Source: an uncultured Eubacterium sp. (GTDB lineage Bacteria > Bacillota > Clostridia > Lachnospirales > Lachnospiraceae). Taken from it: 64,000 nucleotides of DNA. The position numbers and the translations under genes are program-made. The stretch lies in contig URKY01000007.1 of the NCBI GenBank assembly GCA_900548465.1, forward strand, positions 1 through 64,000, read 5' to 3'. Positions within the stretch are counted from its first letter, which is position 1. Each line of letters starts with the position of its first letter. Below are positions 43,381 through 52,889 of the stretch, in pieces. The notes beneath the pieces were generated by a model. It was not told the origin of the DNA. It did no database searches and saw only the letters and a program-made list of their open reading frames with translations.

Positions 43381-44169
43381 ATGGAATCAATAATTAAAGT
43401 AGAAAATTTAACAAAAACATTTACGTCGAAAAGTGGAAATGTAGAAGCAGTAAGAAATGTAAATTTCGAAGTGGAAAAAGGTGATATTTTTGGCATAATA
43501 GGACTTTCAGGAGCAGGAAAAAGTACTCTTGTAAGATGCCTTAATCTGCTTGAAAAACCTACTGGTGGAAAAGTAATTGTTAACGGTAAGGACTTAACAA
43601 AGCTTTCAGAGAAAGAATTAAGAAAAGAAAGACAAAACATAGGAATGATTTTTCAGCATTTTAATTTACTTATGCAGAGAAATGTTTTGGGGAATGTGTG
43701 CTTTCCAATGGAAATAGCCGGTATTAAAAAGAACGAAGCTAAAAAGAGAGCATATGAACTGCTTAAAATTGTTGGACTTGAAGACAAGGCAGCTGCGTAT
43801 CCTGCACAGCTTTCCGGAGGACAGCAGCAGAGAGTGGCAATTGCAAGGGTATTGGCAAACAATCCGGACATCCTTCTTTGTGATGAGGCAACAAGTGCAT
43901 TGGATCCTCAGACTACAAAATCAATACTTGAGTTACTGAAGAAAATTAATAGAGAAGAAGGTATTACAATAGTAATAATTACTCATTCCATGAGTGTTGT
44001 TAAGGAAATATGCAATAATGTGGCTGTGCTGGAAAATGGTGTTGCCGTTGAAATAGAAAAGACAGAAGAACTGTTTAAAAACCCTAAAACTGATATAGCA
44101 AAGAAACTTGTATATATTGGCGGGGAAATGAATTTAAGTCAGAAGGAGTTGGATGAATATGTGGGATAA
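43381..44169 (+). CDS. metN: Methionine-type ABC transporter ATPase MetN (short form)
   Basis: Cytosolic ATPase of the importer, 262 residues from ATG 43381. It has Walker A GLSGAGKST, Q-loop, signature LSGGQQQ and Walker B ILLCDEATSALDP, then the MetN-like TTKSILELLKKINREEGITIVIITHSMSVVKEICNNVAVL. The C-terminal NIL/ACT-like regulatory domain of Escherichia coli MetN (343 residues) is absent, so allosteric inhibition by methionine is not expected. The start is uncertain: ATG 43369 is possible and GAGAG is a weak site. It overlaps metI by 11 bases. Confidence 0.92.
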   Translation: MESIIKVENLTKTFTSKSGNVEAVRNVNFEVEKGDIFGIIGLSGAGKSTLVRCLNLLEKPTGGKVIVNGKDLTKLSEKELRKERQNIGMIFQHFNLLMQRNVLGNVCFPMEIAGIKKNEAKKRAYELLKIVGLEDKAAAYPAQLSGGQQQRVAIARVLANNPDILLCDEATSALDPQTTKSILELLKKINREEGITIVIITHSMSVVKEICNNVAVLENGVAVEIEKTEELFKNPKTDIAKKLVYIGGEMNLSQKELDEYVG

Positions 44170-44821
44170 TGCGACAATAACAATGATATTAGAAGGAACA
44201 AGAGATACTTTGTACATGACTCTTGCATCAACTTTCTTTGGCTATATTTTGGGACTGCCCTTAGGAGTGATTCTGGCAGTGACCGACAAAGACGGAATAA
44301 GACCGAATACGCTCGTTTACAAAATATTGGATGTAATTACTAATATATTAAGAAGTATTCCATTTTTGATTTTGCTGATTCTTGTAATACCTGTAACAAG
44401 ATTTATAGTTGGAAAAAGTTATGGTTCAACAGCAACCATAATTCCACTGGTAATTGCAGCAGCACCGTTTATCGCCAGAATGGTAGAGTCATCAATTAAG
44501 GAAGTGGACAAAGGCGTTATAGAAGCTGCTCAAAGTATGGGAGCCGGAACATTCACAATTATATGGAAGGTTCTTTTAGCTGAAGCCAGAACATCTCTGT
44601 TGGTAGGCGTTACAATTGCCCTTGGAACAATACTTGGATATTCAGCAATGTCGGGTGCCGTAGGTGGCGGCGGACTTGGTGATATTGCAATAAGATACGG
44701 TTATTACAGATATCAGACGGACATAATGCTTGTCACCATAGTAATTCTTGTCTTATTAGTTCAAATAATGCAATGGATTGGAATGCTCTTGTCTAAAAAA
44801 CTGGACAGAAGAAAAGTATAA
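44159..44821 (+). CDS. metI: Methionine-type ABC transporter permease MetI
   Basis: Membrane permease of 220 residues with five predicted helices. It carries the EAA-like loop VIEAAQSMGAGTFTIIWKVLLAEA that contacts MetN, and AMSGAVGGGGLGDIAIRYGYYRY near the C-terminus, both typical of MetI. ATG 44159 is ten bases after AGAAGGAG; ATG 44153 is an alternative start. Its stop codon directly abuts the long inverted-repeat element at 44823. Confidence 0.94.
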   Translation: MWDNATITMILEGTRDTLYMTLASTFFGYILGLPLGVILAVTDKDGIRPNTLVYKILDVITNILRSIPFLILLILVIPVTRFIVGKSYGSTATIIPLVIAAAPFIARMVESSIKEVDKGVIEAAQSMGAGTFTIIWKVLLAEARTSLLVGVTIALGTILGYSAMSGAVGGGGLGDIAIRYGYYRYQTDIMLVTIVILVLLVQIMQWIGMLLSKKLDRRKV

Positions 44822-44822
44822 T

Positions 44823-45095
44823 AATATTTGTATCAACCGGGACCGGGGAAAAGTCCGGATGGAAATAAGAAAATTTTATCAATATTTAATCGTAAAAAGA
44901 AACGGCTTATTGTTTGCAGTACCGATGCAATTCGCATAGAATTTTTGATAAATTCTATACTCAGTGCATCTGAAAAAGTGATTTCGAAATCACTTTTTCC
45001 CTGTAAAAATCAACCGTTTCTTTTTACTTAAATATATATAAAATTTTAATCATTCCCATCCGGACTTTTTCCCGGTCCCGATTAATGCAAATATT
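44823..45095. repeat. 273-bp branched inverted-repeat element A
   Basis: Imperfect 95-base arms (44823-44920 and about 45000-45095) match at roughly 85 percent, from AATATTTG at the outside through CCGGGACCGGG and AGTCCGGATGG to TAAAAAGAAACGG inside. The centre holds two further hairpins: GATGCA...TGCATC around ATAGAATTT/AAATTCTAT, and a perfect 28-base palindrome at 44972-44999. It begins one base after the metI stop codon. The overall shape is a long stem with two arms, like a MITE-type element or a structured RNA. A 67-codon frame inside is judged spurious. No recognisable target-site duplication was seen. The remaining 102 bases up to 45197 hold only the next promoter region. Confidence 0.75.
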
Positions 45096-45197
45096 GTTAT
45101 AACCTTTTGTATGTAGTATTTACTAAAAGTAATGCTTATGTTAAAATAAAAGACAATTATGGGTTTCTATACCAAAATAAACTTTTAGGGAGATTGT

Positions 45198-45632
45198 ATG
45201 CTTAATAATGAGAAAATAACATTGATGACAAAGTTGTCATTGTACGAGCAGAAAAATCAAAAAAAAGAAATTAAAACAAGTCGTTTTTTCAAGAGTGATT
45301 ACATGCTGATGAAGATGCTAAGTTCTTTTTTTTACATTACGGTGGCATATATTCTGGCACTTGTGTTGTGGATTATGTATGGTTCGGAACATCTTGTGGC
45401 AGGACTGACCACAACGGGAAAATTTATAGGAATAGTTACGGTGCTTGTCTTAATATATATTATTGTTACGGTAGCGTATATGATTTTCAGCTATGCTTTC
45501 TTTTCCAAAAGATTTAAGAAAATAAGAAAAAACCTGAAAGAATATAATGGAGACCTGAAAACATTGCATAGAATTCAGGAATTAGAATACGATGCGATAA
45601 TAGATGAATTAGAAGAAAGTGAGGAGGAGTAA
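45198..45632 (+). CDS. Hypothetical small membrane protein
   Basis: A 144-residue protein with two membrane helices (about residues 42-64 and 73-98), a basic N-terminal stretch and a charged, Glu-rich C-terminal coiled coil. AGGGAG precedes ATG 45198. Its stop overlaps the start of the next gene (TAATG), and cdaA follows after that, so it probably belongs to the c-di-AMP unit. No known family was recognised. Confidence 0.6.
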   Translation: MLNNEKITLMTKLSLYEQKNQKKEIKTSRFFKSDYMLMKMLSSFFYITVAYILALVLWIMYGSEHLVAGLTTTGKFIGIVTVLVLIYIIVTVAYMIFSYAFFSKRFKKIRKNLKEYNGDLKTLHRIQELEYDAIIDELEESEEE

Positions 45633-46585
45633 TGACGTCATTAATTGAACTTAAAGAAAAATTAAAAAACATATATGCTGAGCACGAAACATACTTAAGA
45701 CTAATCTTCAAATTCATTGCTGCATTTATTGCATTGATTTTGATTAAAAGTAATATAGGATTTATGAAGCCTATTAATATGTGGATTGTTATCGCGGGAG
45801 CAGCAGTAGTTTGTATGTTTTTATCATGGGGAGCAGTGTCTGTTGTTTTAGCTGTGGATATAATTGTAAATGTATTTGCAGTGTCATTAGAGCTTGGACT
45901 ACTGATATTAACGGTAATGATTATTATGTTTATACTGTTCTTTAGATTTACACCTAAAGAAGGAGCCATGCTTATTATAGTTCCATTGGCATTTTTCCTA
46001 AAAATCCCATATTTTATACCTATTGCAGTGGGATTAGTTTGTACACCGGTTTCAATTGTTTCCGTAACTTTTGGAACAATAATATATTTTATGTTGGATG
46101 TTATAAGCAAGAACGCAACGGCAATTAATAATATATCAGGTGGAAGCACAAGTGTTACTAGCATTAATTCAATAATTAATATGATGGGTAACAACGTTGA
46201 AATGATTCTGACAATTGTAGCGTTTATTGTTACGATTCTTGTTGTGTACTTTATAAAGAGAACATCCGTGAATAATTCATGGTCAATAGCTATCATTGTT
46301 GGAGGAATTGTTGATTTAGTTATTATTCTTGTAGGCTCAACAGTATTAAACACAAATAGTTCACTAATTTGGATTATTGTGGGAACGTTGATATCCGTTT
46401 TGCTTGCGTTTATTGTACAGTTTTTTGTATTTTCGGTAGATTATTCAAGAACTGAGCATACACAGTTTGAAGATGACGAATACTATTACTATGTAAAGGC
46501 AGTTCCAAAGATTAATGTTACTGCTCCGGAAATGAACGTTAAGAGGATTAATGCCCAAAGAAGAAAGATTGGCAATAAAAAATAA
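45632..46585 (+). CDS. Uncharacterised polytopic membrane protein ahead of cdaA
   Basis: A 317-residue protein with about eight hydrophobic segments, mostly Ile/Val-rich, and a C-terminal tail of about 45 residues containing the acidic-aromatic motif DDEYYYYVKAVPK. It overlaps the preceding gene and is 60 bases before cdaA, with GAGGAGGAG as a strong ribosome site. Such proteins are seen next to cdaA in Lachnospiraceae, to my recollection, but no function is established. A membrane partner or osmosensor for CdaA is possible. Confidence 0.6.
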   Translation: MTSLIELKEKLKNIYAEHETYLRLIFKFIAAFIALILIKSNIGFMKPINMWIVIAGAAVVCMFLSWGAVSVVLAVDIIVNVFAVSLELGLLILTVMIIMFILFFRFTPKEGAMLIIVPLAFFLKIPYFIPIAVGLVCTPVSIVSVTFGTIIYFMLDVISKNATAINNISGGSTSVTSINSIINMMGNNVEMILTIVAFIVTILVVYFIKRTSVNNSWSIAIIVGGIVDLVIILVGSTVLNTNSSLIWIIVGTLISVLLAFIVQFFVFSVDYSRTEHTQFEDDEYYYYVKAVPKINVTAPEMNVKRINAQRRKIGNKK

Positions 46586-46645
46586 AAAATGCAATAAAAA
46601 GTACAGTTTATTCGTTTAATGTAAAAAACAGAAAGGAGAGTAGAA

Positions 46646-47524
46646 GTGAGTATCGTTTTAGGCTACATTCATGATTTTTTTGAAAAATATCTTACTATAC
46701 CGGAAATATATCCCAGTGACATAATAGAAATTGTAGTTATTTCTATTTTAGTTTACTATATTATTATCTGGTTTAGAAAAAGCAGAGCGTGGGTATTACT
46801 AAAGGGAATCCTTGTGCTTGTGATTTTTATGGTTGTGGCTTCTATCTTTAACTTGACTACTCTTTTGTGGCTTATTAATAAGTTCCTAAGCGCAGGTATT
46901 ATTGCATTGGTAATTATATTTCAGCCGGAACTTCGTAGAGCACTTGAACAGTTGGGCAAAAAGAATGTATTTTTCAAGATTCTGAAATTTGGAAATAATA
47001 TTATAGAGGATGGAATTAGTGATAAATCAATTGAAGAAATAATAAGAGCAACTCTTGAAATGGCAAAAGTAAAGACAGGAGCCTTAATTGTTGTGGCAAG
47101 AGATCATGATTTGAGTCAGTATTGTGAAACCGGAATTGACATTGGTGCAAAAATTACAAGTCAGTTACTGATTAATATTTTCGAAAAGAATACACCACTC
47201 CACGATGGTGCTGTTATTATAGAAGGAGACACTATTGTATCAGCAACGTGCTATATTCCGTTATCTGATAGTACATCAATCAGCAAAGATCTTGGAACAA
47301 GACATAGAGCAGGTCTTGGACTTAGTGAAGTTACTGACAGCATTATTATAATTGTTTCAGAAGAAACAGGAAGTGTTTCGGTAGCGAGAGAAGGAAAGTT
47401 AATAAGATATGCCGATGCTGCAATTCTTAAAAGCGAATTGATGAAAGCCCAGACTAGAGAAGAAGTAAAACCTAAAAAGAGATTCGGGAAAGGAAGGAAG
47501 CGCAATGAAGAAAGCAATAACTAA
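46646..47524 (+). CDS. cdaA: Diadenylate cyclase CdaA
   Basis: Makes cyclic di-AMP from two ATP at the cytoplasmic membrane. The 292-residue protein has three N-terminal helices (about 28-95) and a DAC domain (about 105-260) with the catalytic DGA (about 187-189) and RHR (219-221) motifs. GTG 46646 is the start with AAAGGAG ahead. It overlaps cdaR by 20 bases, the usual pairing; glmM, often third in this operon, is absent here. C-di-AMP controls potassium and osmolyte balance. Confidence 0.97.
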   Translation: MSIVLGYIHDFFEKYLTIPEIYPSDIIEIVVISILVYYIIIWFRKSRAWVLLKGILVLVIFMVVASIFNLTTLLWLINKFLSAGIIALVIIFQPELRRALEQLGKKNVFFKILKFGNNIIEDGISDKSIEEIIRATLEMAKVKTGALIVVARDHDLSQYCETGIDIGAKITSQLLINIFEKNTPLHDGAVIIEGDTIVSATCYIPLSDSTSISKDLGTRHRAGLGLSEVTDSIIIIVSEETGSVSVAREGKLIRYADAAILKSELMKAQTREEVKPKKRFGKGRKRNEESNN

Positions 47525-48740
47525 AATAAAAATGTCACTTACCCATAATGTTGGCATTAAGATTGTTGCAGTAATCATTGCAACGTTGGTGTGGCTTATG
47601 GTTATTAATATAAGCGACCCGGAAAAAACAATAATTATATACGGAGTGCCCGTTACGGTAACGGATGAAGAAACGATAACAGATATGGGAATGGTTTATA
47701 ATATTGAATCAGGACACTATGTTAATATTACAGTTTCGGGAAAGAGATCTGTTGTTGGTAAATTATCTACCAGTGATTTTGAAGCAAGAGCTTCACTAAA
47801 GGAATTGTCAAAGGTTAATTCAATTCCAATAGATATTTCCGCAAAAAGAAATTCACTGGCAAGAAAGGTAACCATTGAAAAGCAGTCGGTACAGACACTT
47901 ATAGTAGATATTGAAGAGGTACAGAAGCAAAACTTCGACATAGAAGTTGAGTTTGATGGCAGTGCAGCAGCAGGATATGTGGCAGGTGAGTACACATTGT
48001 CTAAAAGCAGTGTAAATGTTAAAGCCCCAACCTCTGTATTAGACAGAATAAGTAAAGTTGTTGCAGAATGTGAATTAGACGGCGCCAGTGCTGACTTTTC
48101 AAAGAAATGTAAGCTTGTTTTGTATGACAAACATGGAAGAACAATAAAAAATAATAATATAACATTGTCAACTAAGAAGGTTCTTGTTTCGGTAGAGGTG
48201 TCTAAGGAGAAAGAGGTTCCTGTAGAAGTTGTAAATGTAGGAACTCCTGCAACAGGATATCAGGTAGAAAAAGTTGAATTGTCTCAAAAGACAGTTAAAC
48301 TTGTGGGGGACTGGAATGCTCTTAATACCGTAAGCAGTATAGTAATTGACAAGGCAATTGACATCAGTAATCAGAAGAAAAATTATTCAAAGGTTATTGA
48401 TTTGAATAAATTTGTACCAACAGGAGTTACAATAAACGGAAATCATGAGGTTAAGATTGATATAGAGATTAAGCCTTTAGAGAAGAAGACTTTTACGCTT
48501 AAATCGTCAGAAATAAAGATTAATAACAAAGGCGATAAAAGTGTAAAAATAAAAGATGATATTAAAGTCTCTCTTCAGGGTGAAAAGGAAGTTATAAATA
48601 AAATATCTAAAAATAGCATTAGTGCAAGTATAGATGTAGATAAGTTAGATATCGGAACAAGCAAGGTTCCGGTTGATATAAATGTACCAGATGGAACTAC
48701 ACTACTTAAAGATGTAACAGTTAGTGTAGAAATCAGTTAG
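47505..48740 (+). CDS. cdaR: CdaA regulator CdaR (YbbR-domain protein)
   Basis: A 411-residue membrane-anchored extracellular protein that controls CdaA. One N-terminal helix (about 17-38, IVAVIIATLVWLMVI) is followed by about four YbbR repeats (each near 80-90 residues, with the VxVEV..G.PAxGY pattern visible). It begins inside the end of cdaA, indicating coupled synthesis. AAAGGAAGG precedes the start. The usual partner GlmM is not adjacent. Confidence 0.93.
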   Translation: MKKAITKIKMSLTHNVGIKIVAVIIATLVWLMVINISDPEKTIIIYGVPVTVTDEETITDMGMVYNIESGHYVNITVSGKRSVVGKLSTSDFEARASLKELSKVNSIPIDISAKRNSLARKVTIEKQSVQTLIVDIEEVQKQNFDIEVEFDGSAAAGYVAGEYTLSKSSVNVKAPTSVLDRISKVVAECELDGASADFSKKCKLVLYDKHGRTIKNNNITLSTKKVLVSVEVSKEKEVPVEVVNVGTPATGYQVEKVELSQKTVKLVGDWNALNTVSSIVIDKAIDISNQKKNYSKVIDLNKFVPTGVTINGNHEVKIDIEIKPLEKKTFTLKSSEIKINNKGDKSVKIKDDIKVSLQGEKEVINKISKNSISASIDVDKLDIGTSKVPVDINVPDGTTLLKDVTVSVEIS

Positions 48741-48749
48741 GAGGAAAAT

Positions 48750-49766
48750 ATGAGCAAAATTTTGGTTACAGGTGGTGCAGGTTTTATTGGAAGCCATACA
48801 TGTGTTGAATTATTAGATTCAGGATATGAAGTGGTTGTAGTAGATAATCTGTGCAATTCTTCAAAAGAATCTTTGAAAAGAGTTGAGAAAATTACAGGAA
48901 AATCTGTAAAATTCTATGAAGCAGACATTGCAGATAAAGATGCAATGAATAAGGTATTTGAAGAAAATGATATATCATGTGTTATTCATTTTGCAGGTTT
49001 AAAAGCCGTTGGTGAATCAGTTCAGAAACCATTGGAATATTATCAGAACAATATTTCAGGAACATTAAATATGTGTGAAGTAATGAGAAACCACGGAGTT
49101 AAAAATATAATATTCAGTTCTTCAGCTACAGTTTACGGTGATCCCGCAAGTGTACCTATTACTGAAAAATTCCCAAAGGGACAGTGTACAAATCCATACG
49201 GCTGGACAAAGTCAATGTTAGAACAGATTTTAACAGACATTCAGTTTGCAGATAAGGAATGGAATGTTATTTTACTTCGTTACTTTAATCCTATTGGAGC
49301 ACATAAGAGTGGCTTAATTGGTGAGGATCCAAACGGAATTCCAAATAACCTTATGCCATATGTTATGAAGGTTGCTATTGGACAGCTTCCACAGGTTAAT
49401 GTGTTTGGTAATGACTATCCAACTCCTGACGGAACAGGTGTGAGAGATTACATTCATGTTGTTGATTTGGCAAAAGGACATGTTAAGGCAATTGAAAAAA
49501 TTGAAGAGAATCCGGGCGTTAAGATTTATAACTTAGGAACAGGAAAAGGTTACAGCGTATTAGATGTAATAAACAATGTAAGCAAGGCTGTAGGAAAAGA
49601 AATTCCATATGTTATTGCTGAACGTAGAGCAGGAGATATTGCAGAATGTTATGCAGATCCTGCATTGGCTAAGGAAGAATTAGGATGGGAAGCACAGTAT
49701 GGTATGAAGGAAATGTGCGAAGATTCCTGGAACTGGCAGCAGAAAAATCCTAATGGATATAGATAA
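48750..49766 (+). CDS. galE: UDP-glucose 4-epimerase GalE
   Basis: Interconverts UDP-glucose and UDP-galactose in the cytosol, supplying wall and capsule sugars. The 338-residue short-chain dehydrogenase has [15 protein letters not shown], catalytic Ser-Ser-Ala-Thr and [11 protein letters not shown] (Tyr/Lys pair), and the C-terminal GTGKGYSVL segment. AGGAGG precedes ATG. It follows cdaR by 9 bases and so is likely cotranscribed with the c-di-AMP genes. Confidence 0.96.
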   Translation: MSKILVTGGAGFIGSHTCVELLDSGYEVVVVDNLCNSSKESLKRVEKITGKSVKFYEADIADKDAMNKVFEENDISCVIHFAGLKAVGESVQKPLEYYQNNISGTLNMCEVMRNHGVKNIIFSSSATVYGDPASVPITEKFPKGQCTNPYGWTKSMLEQILTDIQFADKEWNVILLRYFNPIGAHKSGLIGEDPNGIPNNLMPYVMKVAIGQLPQVNVFGNDYPTPDGTGVRDYIHVVDLAKGHVKAIEKIEENPGVKIYNLGTGKGYSVLDVINNVSKAVGKEIPYVIAERRAGDIAECYADPALAKEELGWEAQYGMKEMCEDSWNWQQKNPNGYR

Positions 49767-49792
49767 AACTACGAAACAGATTGGAGAAAACC

Positions 49793-51127
49793 GTGAGTTC
49801 GAAAAGTAAGATAAAGGAGCCTGGTAAACAGTTAAAAAAAGTAAAAAGGCTAAGAAGATTAGTTACAGCCATAGAAATTATATTTGGCGTACTGCTTATT
49901 TCAGTAGCAGTTGTTTTGTTTGTGCCTGGTGCTAAAACAGAATTAATTAAAGGAATGGCAGGAACAACAATAGGTCAGAAGATAATTTCCATGTTTGGAA
50001 GTAAAGCTTATGCACAGAGTGTATTTGATGAAAATTTTGATACAAACAAACTTAAAACAAATGAGTTAAAGTATAATTATTCAGAAGAATATACAAACTT
50101 TGTTATGTTTGGCGTGGATTCAAGGGAAGGTGAAGTTGATGCTTCTAACAGTGATTCTATATTGATTGTAAGCATTCACAATACAACCGGTGAGGTTAAA
50201 ATGGTATCAGTATACAGAGATACGATGCTGGGGATTTGTGATGCTACAGGAACAATCAACAAATATTTCAAAGTGAATTCTGCTTATGCAGGAGGCGGTC
50301 CGGAAGCAGCCATTAATACTCTTAATTTAAATCTGGATTTAGATTTGAAAGATTATGTGACGGTTAATTTTTCAGGTGTAGCAGATATTATAGATAAATT
50401 AGGTGGAATAACAGTTAACCTTACTGACGATGAAAAGTCACAGCTTAATTATCATTTAGGAAGTACTATAAGTTCTACGGGAAAATATGCACCAAAGATT
50501 AAGAAAAGTGGAAAGAATATACGACTTAATGGAATACAGGCAACAACTTATTGCCGTATAAGAAAAGCTACATTCTATGATCCGGAGACAGGTGATTCTG
50601 TAAGTAATGATTTTGGTAGGGCTGCAAGACAGCGTTCCGTAATAATGAAATTAGTCGAAAAGGCAAAGAAGGCAAGTGTAAGTGAACTTCAGGGAATGGT
50701 TCAGACCGTTATGAAGGATAATAAGAAAAAAGACAGAATTATTTCAACAAGTTTTACATTTGACGAAATAGTAAATCTTCTGCCTATTATATTTGATTTT
50801 AAATTAAGCGGAAGCCAGGGATTCCCATCACAGCTTACAACAGGAACATTTAATAATGTAAGTTTTGTAGTGGCTAACGGATTAAGCAAAAATGTATCAA
50901 AACTTCATGAATATTTATATGGAGAAAAAAATTATGAACCTACCGCAAATGTGCACTCCGTAGATTCGGCAGTTGCTAATCAGACAGGTATCAGCGAATC
51001 CTCAGCAGGTTACGATCCAATTGAGAGTGGAAAGAAAAATAAACAGGATGAAGAAACTGCAACGTCTAAACCAATAGACGATACAGATTATGATTATGAT
51101 GATAAAGGAAAGAGCGAGTACTATTAA
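49793..51127 (+). CDS. LytR-CpsA-Psr (LCP) family cell-wall ligase
   Basis: Membrane enzyme that attaches anionic glycopolymers to peptidoglycan from lipid-linked precursors. The 444-residue protein has a basic cytosolic start, one helix (about 28-50) and an extracellular LCP domain with the conserved MFGVDSREG, SVYRDTM and RIRKATFYDPETG..FGRAARQR segments containing the Arg/Asp ligands. The last 60 residues are low-complexity and acidic. GTG 49793 is chosen as the start because GGAG lies six bases ahead. It stands after galE, consistent with wall polymer synthesis. Confidence 0.92.
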   Translation: MSSKSKIKEPGKQLKKVKRLRRLVTAIEIIFGVLLISVAVVLFVPGAKTELIKGMAGTTIGQKIISMFGSKAYAQSVFDENFDTNKLKTNELKYNYSEEYTNFVMFGVDSREGEVDASNSDSILIVSIHNTTGEVKMVSVYRDTMLGICDATGTINKYFKVNSAYAGGGPEAAINTLNLNLDLDLKDYVTVNFSGVADIIDKLGGITVNLTDDEKSQLNYHLGSTISSTGKYAPKIKKSGKNIRLNGIQATTYCRIRKATFYDPETGDSVSNDFGRAARQRSVIMKLVEKAKKASVSELQGMVQTVMKDNKKKDRIISTSFTFDEIVNLLPIIFDFKLSGSQGFPSQLTTGTFNNVSFVVANGLSKNVSKLHEYLYGEKNYEPTANVHSVDSAVANQTGISESSAGYDPIESGKKNKQDEETATSKPIDDTDYDYDDKGKSEYY

Positions 51128-51230
51128 AATAATCGTTTTATTTTAACATTTAGAACACAGAATAATCACATATAGACTTTAAACTTTGTTTTAAATAGTT
51201 AATAAGTGCTATATGAAAGGAGAATTAATA

Positions 51231-52697
51231 ATGTTTGAAGAAAACAATAATGGTTATAATGAAGAGCAGAACAATGAGTATAATTATAACGGAGAACAGA
51301 GCAACCAAAATAATGAATACAATTATAATGGCGGACAGAATAATGGTTACAATTATAATCAGAATTTTAATAGTCAGGGAAATAATCAAAACAATCCTAA
51401 AAAGAAAAACAGAGTACCGTTGGCAATCGCCATTGCAGTTATCACTTTGTTAGTAATTTTATCCTGTGGAATTGGTATTGTTGCTTTAGTTACAGACAAT
51501 GGTGATGTAACCAACAAATTAACCAGCAACCAGAAAACTACTGAAAAAGAAACCTACAATTCAATTGGTTCTACAAATTCAAGCTCTACATCAAATTCAA
51601 ATGGAGGGGTTACAGTTACTGATGTTTCAGGTGTTGTTAGCAACACAATGCCTAGTGTAGTAGCTATTACAAGTAAAACATTAGTTGAATCAAATGGATA
51701 CAGTTCAATTTATGACTACTATTTTGGTGGTGGAAATAAAAGCCAGAAGTACGAGCAGGAAGCTGCAGGTTCAGGTATCATTGTTGACCAGACAGATTCA
51801 GAACTGCTTATTGTGACAAACAACCATGTAGTAGAAAATTCAGATAGTTTAAGAATTCAGTTTGACGGAATGGACACAAAAAATGCCGTAGAAGGATATA
51901 TAAAAGGTACAGATTCTACAGCTGATGTTGCAGTTGTTGCTGTAAAACTTAAAGACATTCCAAAGGATACATTAAACACAATTAAGAAAGCAACATTAGG
52001 TGATTCGGATACAGTTAGTGTTGGTGAAGGTGTAGTTGCAATTGGCAATGCTCTTGGATATGGACAGTCAGTTACAACAGGTGTTATTAGTGCAAAGGAC
52101 AGAGAGGTAACAGTTCAGGAAAAGAAGATGAAACTTCTTCAGACAGATGCAGCCATTAATGGTGGTAACAGTGGCGGGGCATTATTAAATGCTAAAGGTG
52201 AAGTTATTGGTATAAACGTAGCTAAATATTCATCAGACGGAACTTCAAGTGCAAGTGTTGAAGGGATGGGATTTGCAATTCCTATTTCATCAGTTAAGAG
52301 CATTATTGGAAATCTTGAAACAAAAGAAACAAGAACAAAGGTAAGTGACAGTGAAAAAGGCTACCTTGGAATAAAGAGCAAGTATGATGTAACATCTGAC
52401 ATTTCAGAAATGTATTCAATGCCTACAGGAGTTTATGTATTTGATATTGTTAAAGGCGGTCCTGCAGAGAAAGCAGGAATCCAGAAAGGCGATATCATAA
52501 CTAAATTTGATGGACAGACAGTTGAATCTTATGATTCGCTTCAGAGCATAATGCAGTATTACAAAGCAGGCGAAAAGGTAAAGGTTACTATTGCATCCGC
52601 AGAGGGAAGAGAGTACAAAGAAAAAGAAGTAACAGTTACATTGGCTTCGTCAAAGGACGTTGGCTATAACGAAAGCGAGACAGCATCCAATAACTAG
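51231..52697 (+). CDS. HtrA/DegP-type serine protease
   Basis: Surface quality-control protease of 488 residues. A 60-residue Asn/Gly/Tyr/Gln-rich cytosolic region precedes one helix (about 63-84), a trypsin-like domain with His199 (NNHVVEN), Asp232 and Ser314 (GGNSGGAL), and a PDZ domain (about 380-475: KGGPAEKAGIQKGD). ATG 51231 follows AAAGGAG; ATG 51213 is upstream of this site. The Asn/Gln-rich start is unusual in length for HtrA. A strong terminator closes the gene. Confidence 0.95.
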   Translation: MFEENNNGYNEEQNNEYNYNGEQSNQNNEYNYNGGQNNGYNYNQNFNSQGNNQNNPKKKNRVPLAIAIAVITLLVILSCGIGIVALVTDNGDVTNKLTSNQKTTEKETYNSIGSTNSSSTSNSNGGVTVTDVSGVVSNTMPSVVAITSKTLVESNGYSSIYDYYFGGGNKSQKYEQEAAGSGIIVDQTDSELLIVTNNHVVENSDSLRIQFDGMDTKNAVEGYIKGTDSTADVAVVAVKLKDIPKDTLNTIKKATLGDSDTVSVGEGVVAIGNALGYGQSVTTGVISAKDREVTVQEKKMKLLQTDAAINGGNSGGALLNAKGEVIGINVAKYSSDGTSSASVEGMGFAIPISSVKSIIGNLETKETRTKVSDSEKGYLGIKSKYDVTSDISEMYSMPTGVYVFDIVKGGPAEKAGIQKGDIITKFDGQTVESYDSLQSIMQYYKAGEKVKVTIASAEGREYKEKEVTVTLASSKDVGYNESETASNN

Positions 52698-52726
52698 ATA
52701 GAAAATTAAAGATTTATATAAACTAA

Positions 52727-52759
52727 AAAAGTCGCACGATTTTGTCGTGCGGCTTTTTT
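52727..52759 (+). terminator. Intrinsic terminator after the HtrA gene
   Basis: GTCGCACGA (52731-52739) pairs with TCGTGCGGC (52745-52753), flanked by AAAA and followed by six T residues. Confidence 0.93.
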
Positions 52760-52777
52760 GGGTACAAATTCAAAAAC

Positions 52778-52820
52778 TTGACATAGATTTAACATTTCTA
52801 TGCAGTTTGAATTAACATAA
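52778..52820 (+). promoter_or_regulatory. PhoP-type box upstream of pstS
   Basis: TTGACA (52778), TTAACA (52789), a degenerate copy near 52800 and TTAACA (52812) are spaced about 11 bases apart, the pattern of PhoB/PhoP direct repeats. The response regulator encoded at 57122 is the expected binder. Confidence 0.6.
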
Positions 52821-52889
52821 CAGGAATACTATATAGGCGTAGTGGAGAGAACTACCACACAAGTATTTAAAGAAAGTAGGAGAAAAAAG

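Noticed and set aside
44828-45031. 67-codon reading frame inside the inverted-repeat element after metI
   Set aside because: It overlaps the palindromic structure, has no ribosome site and no recognisable protein sequence.
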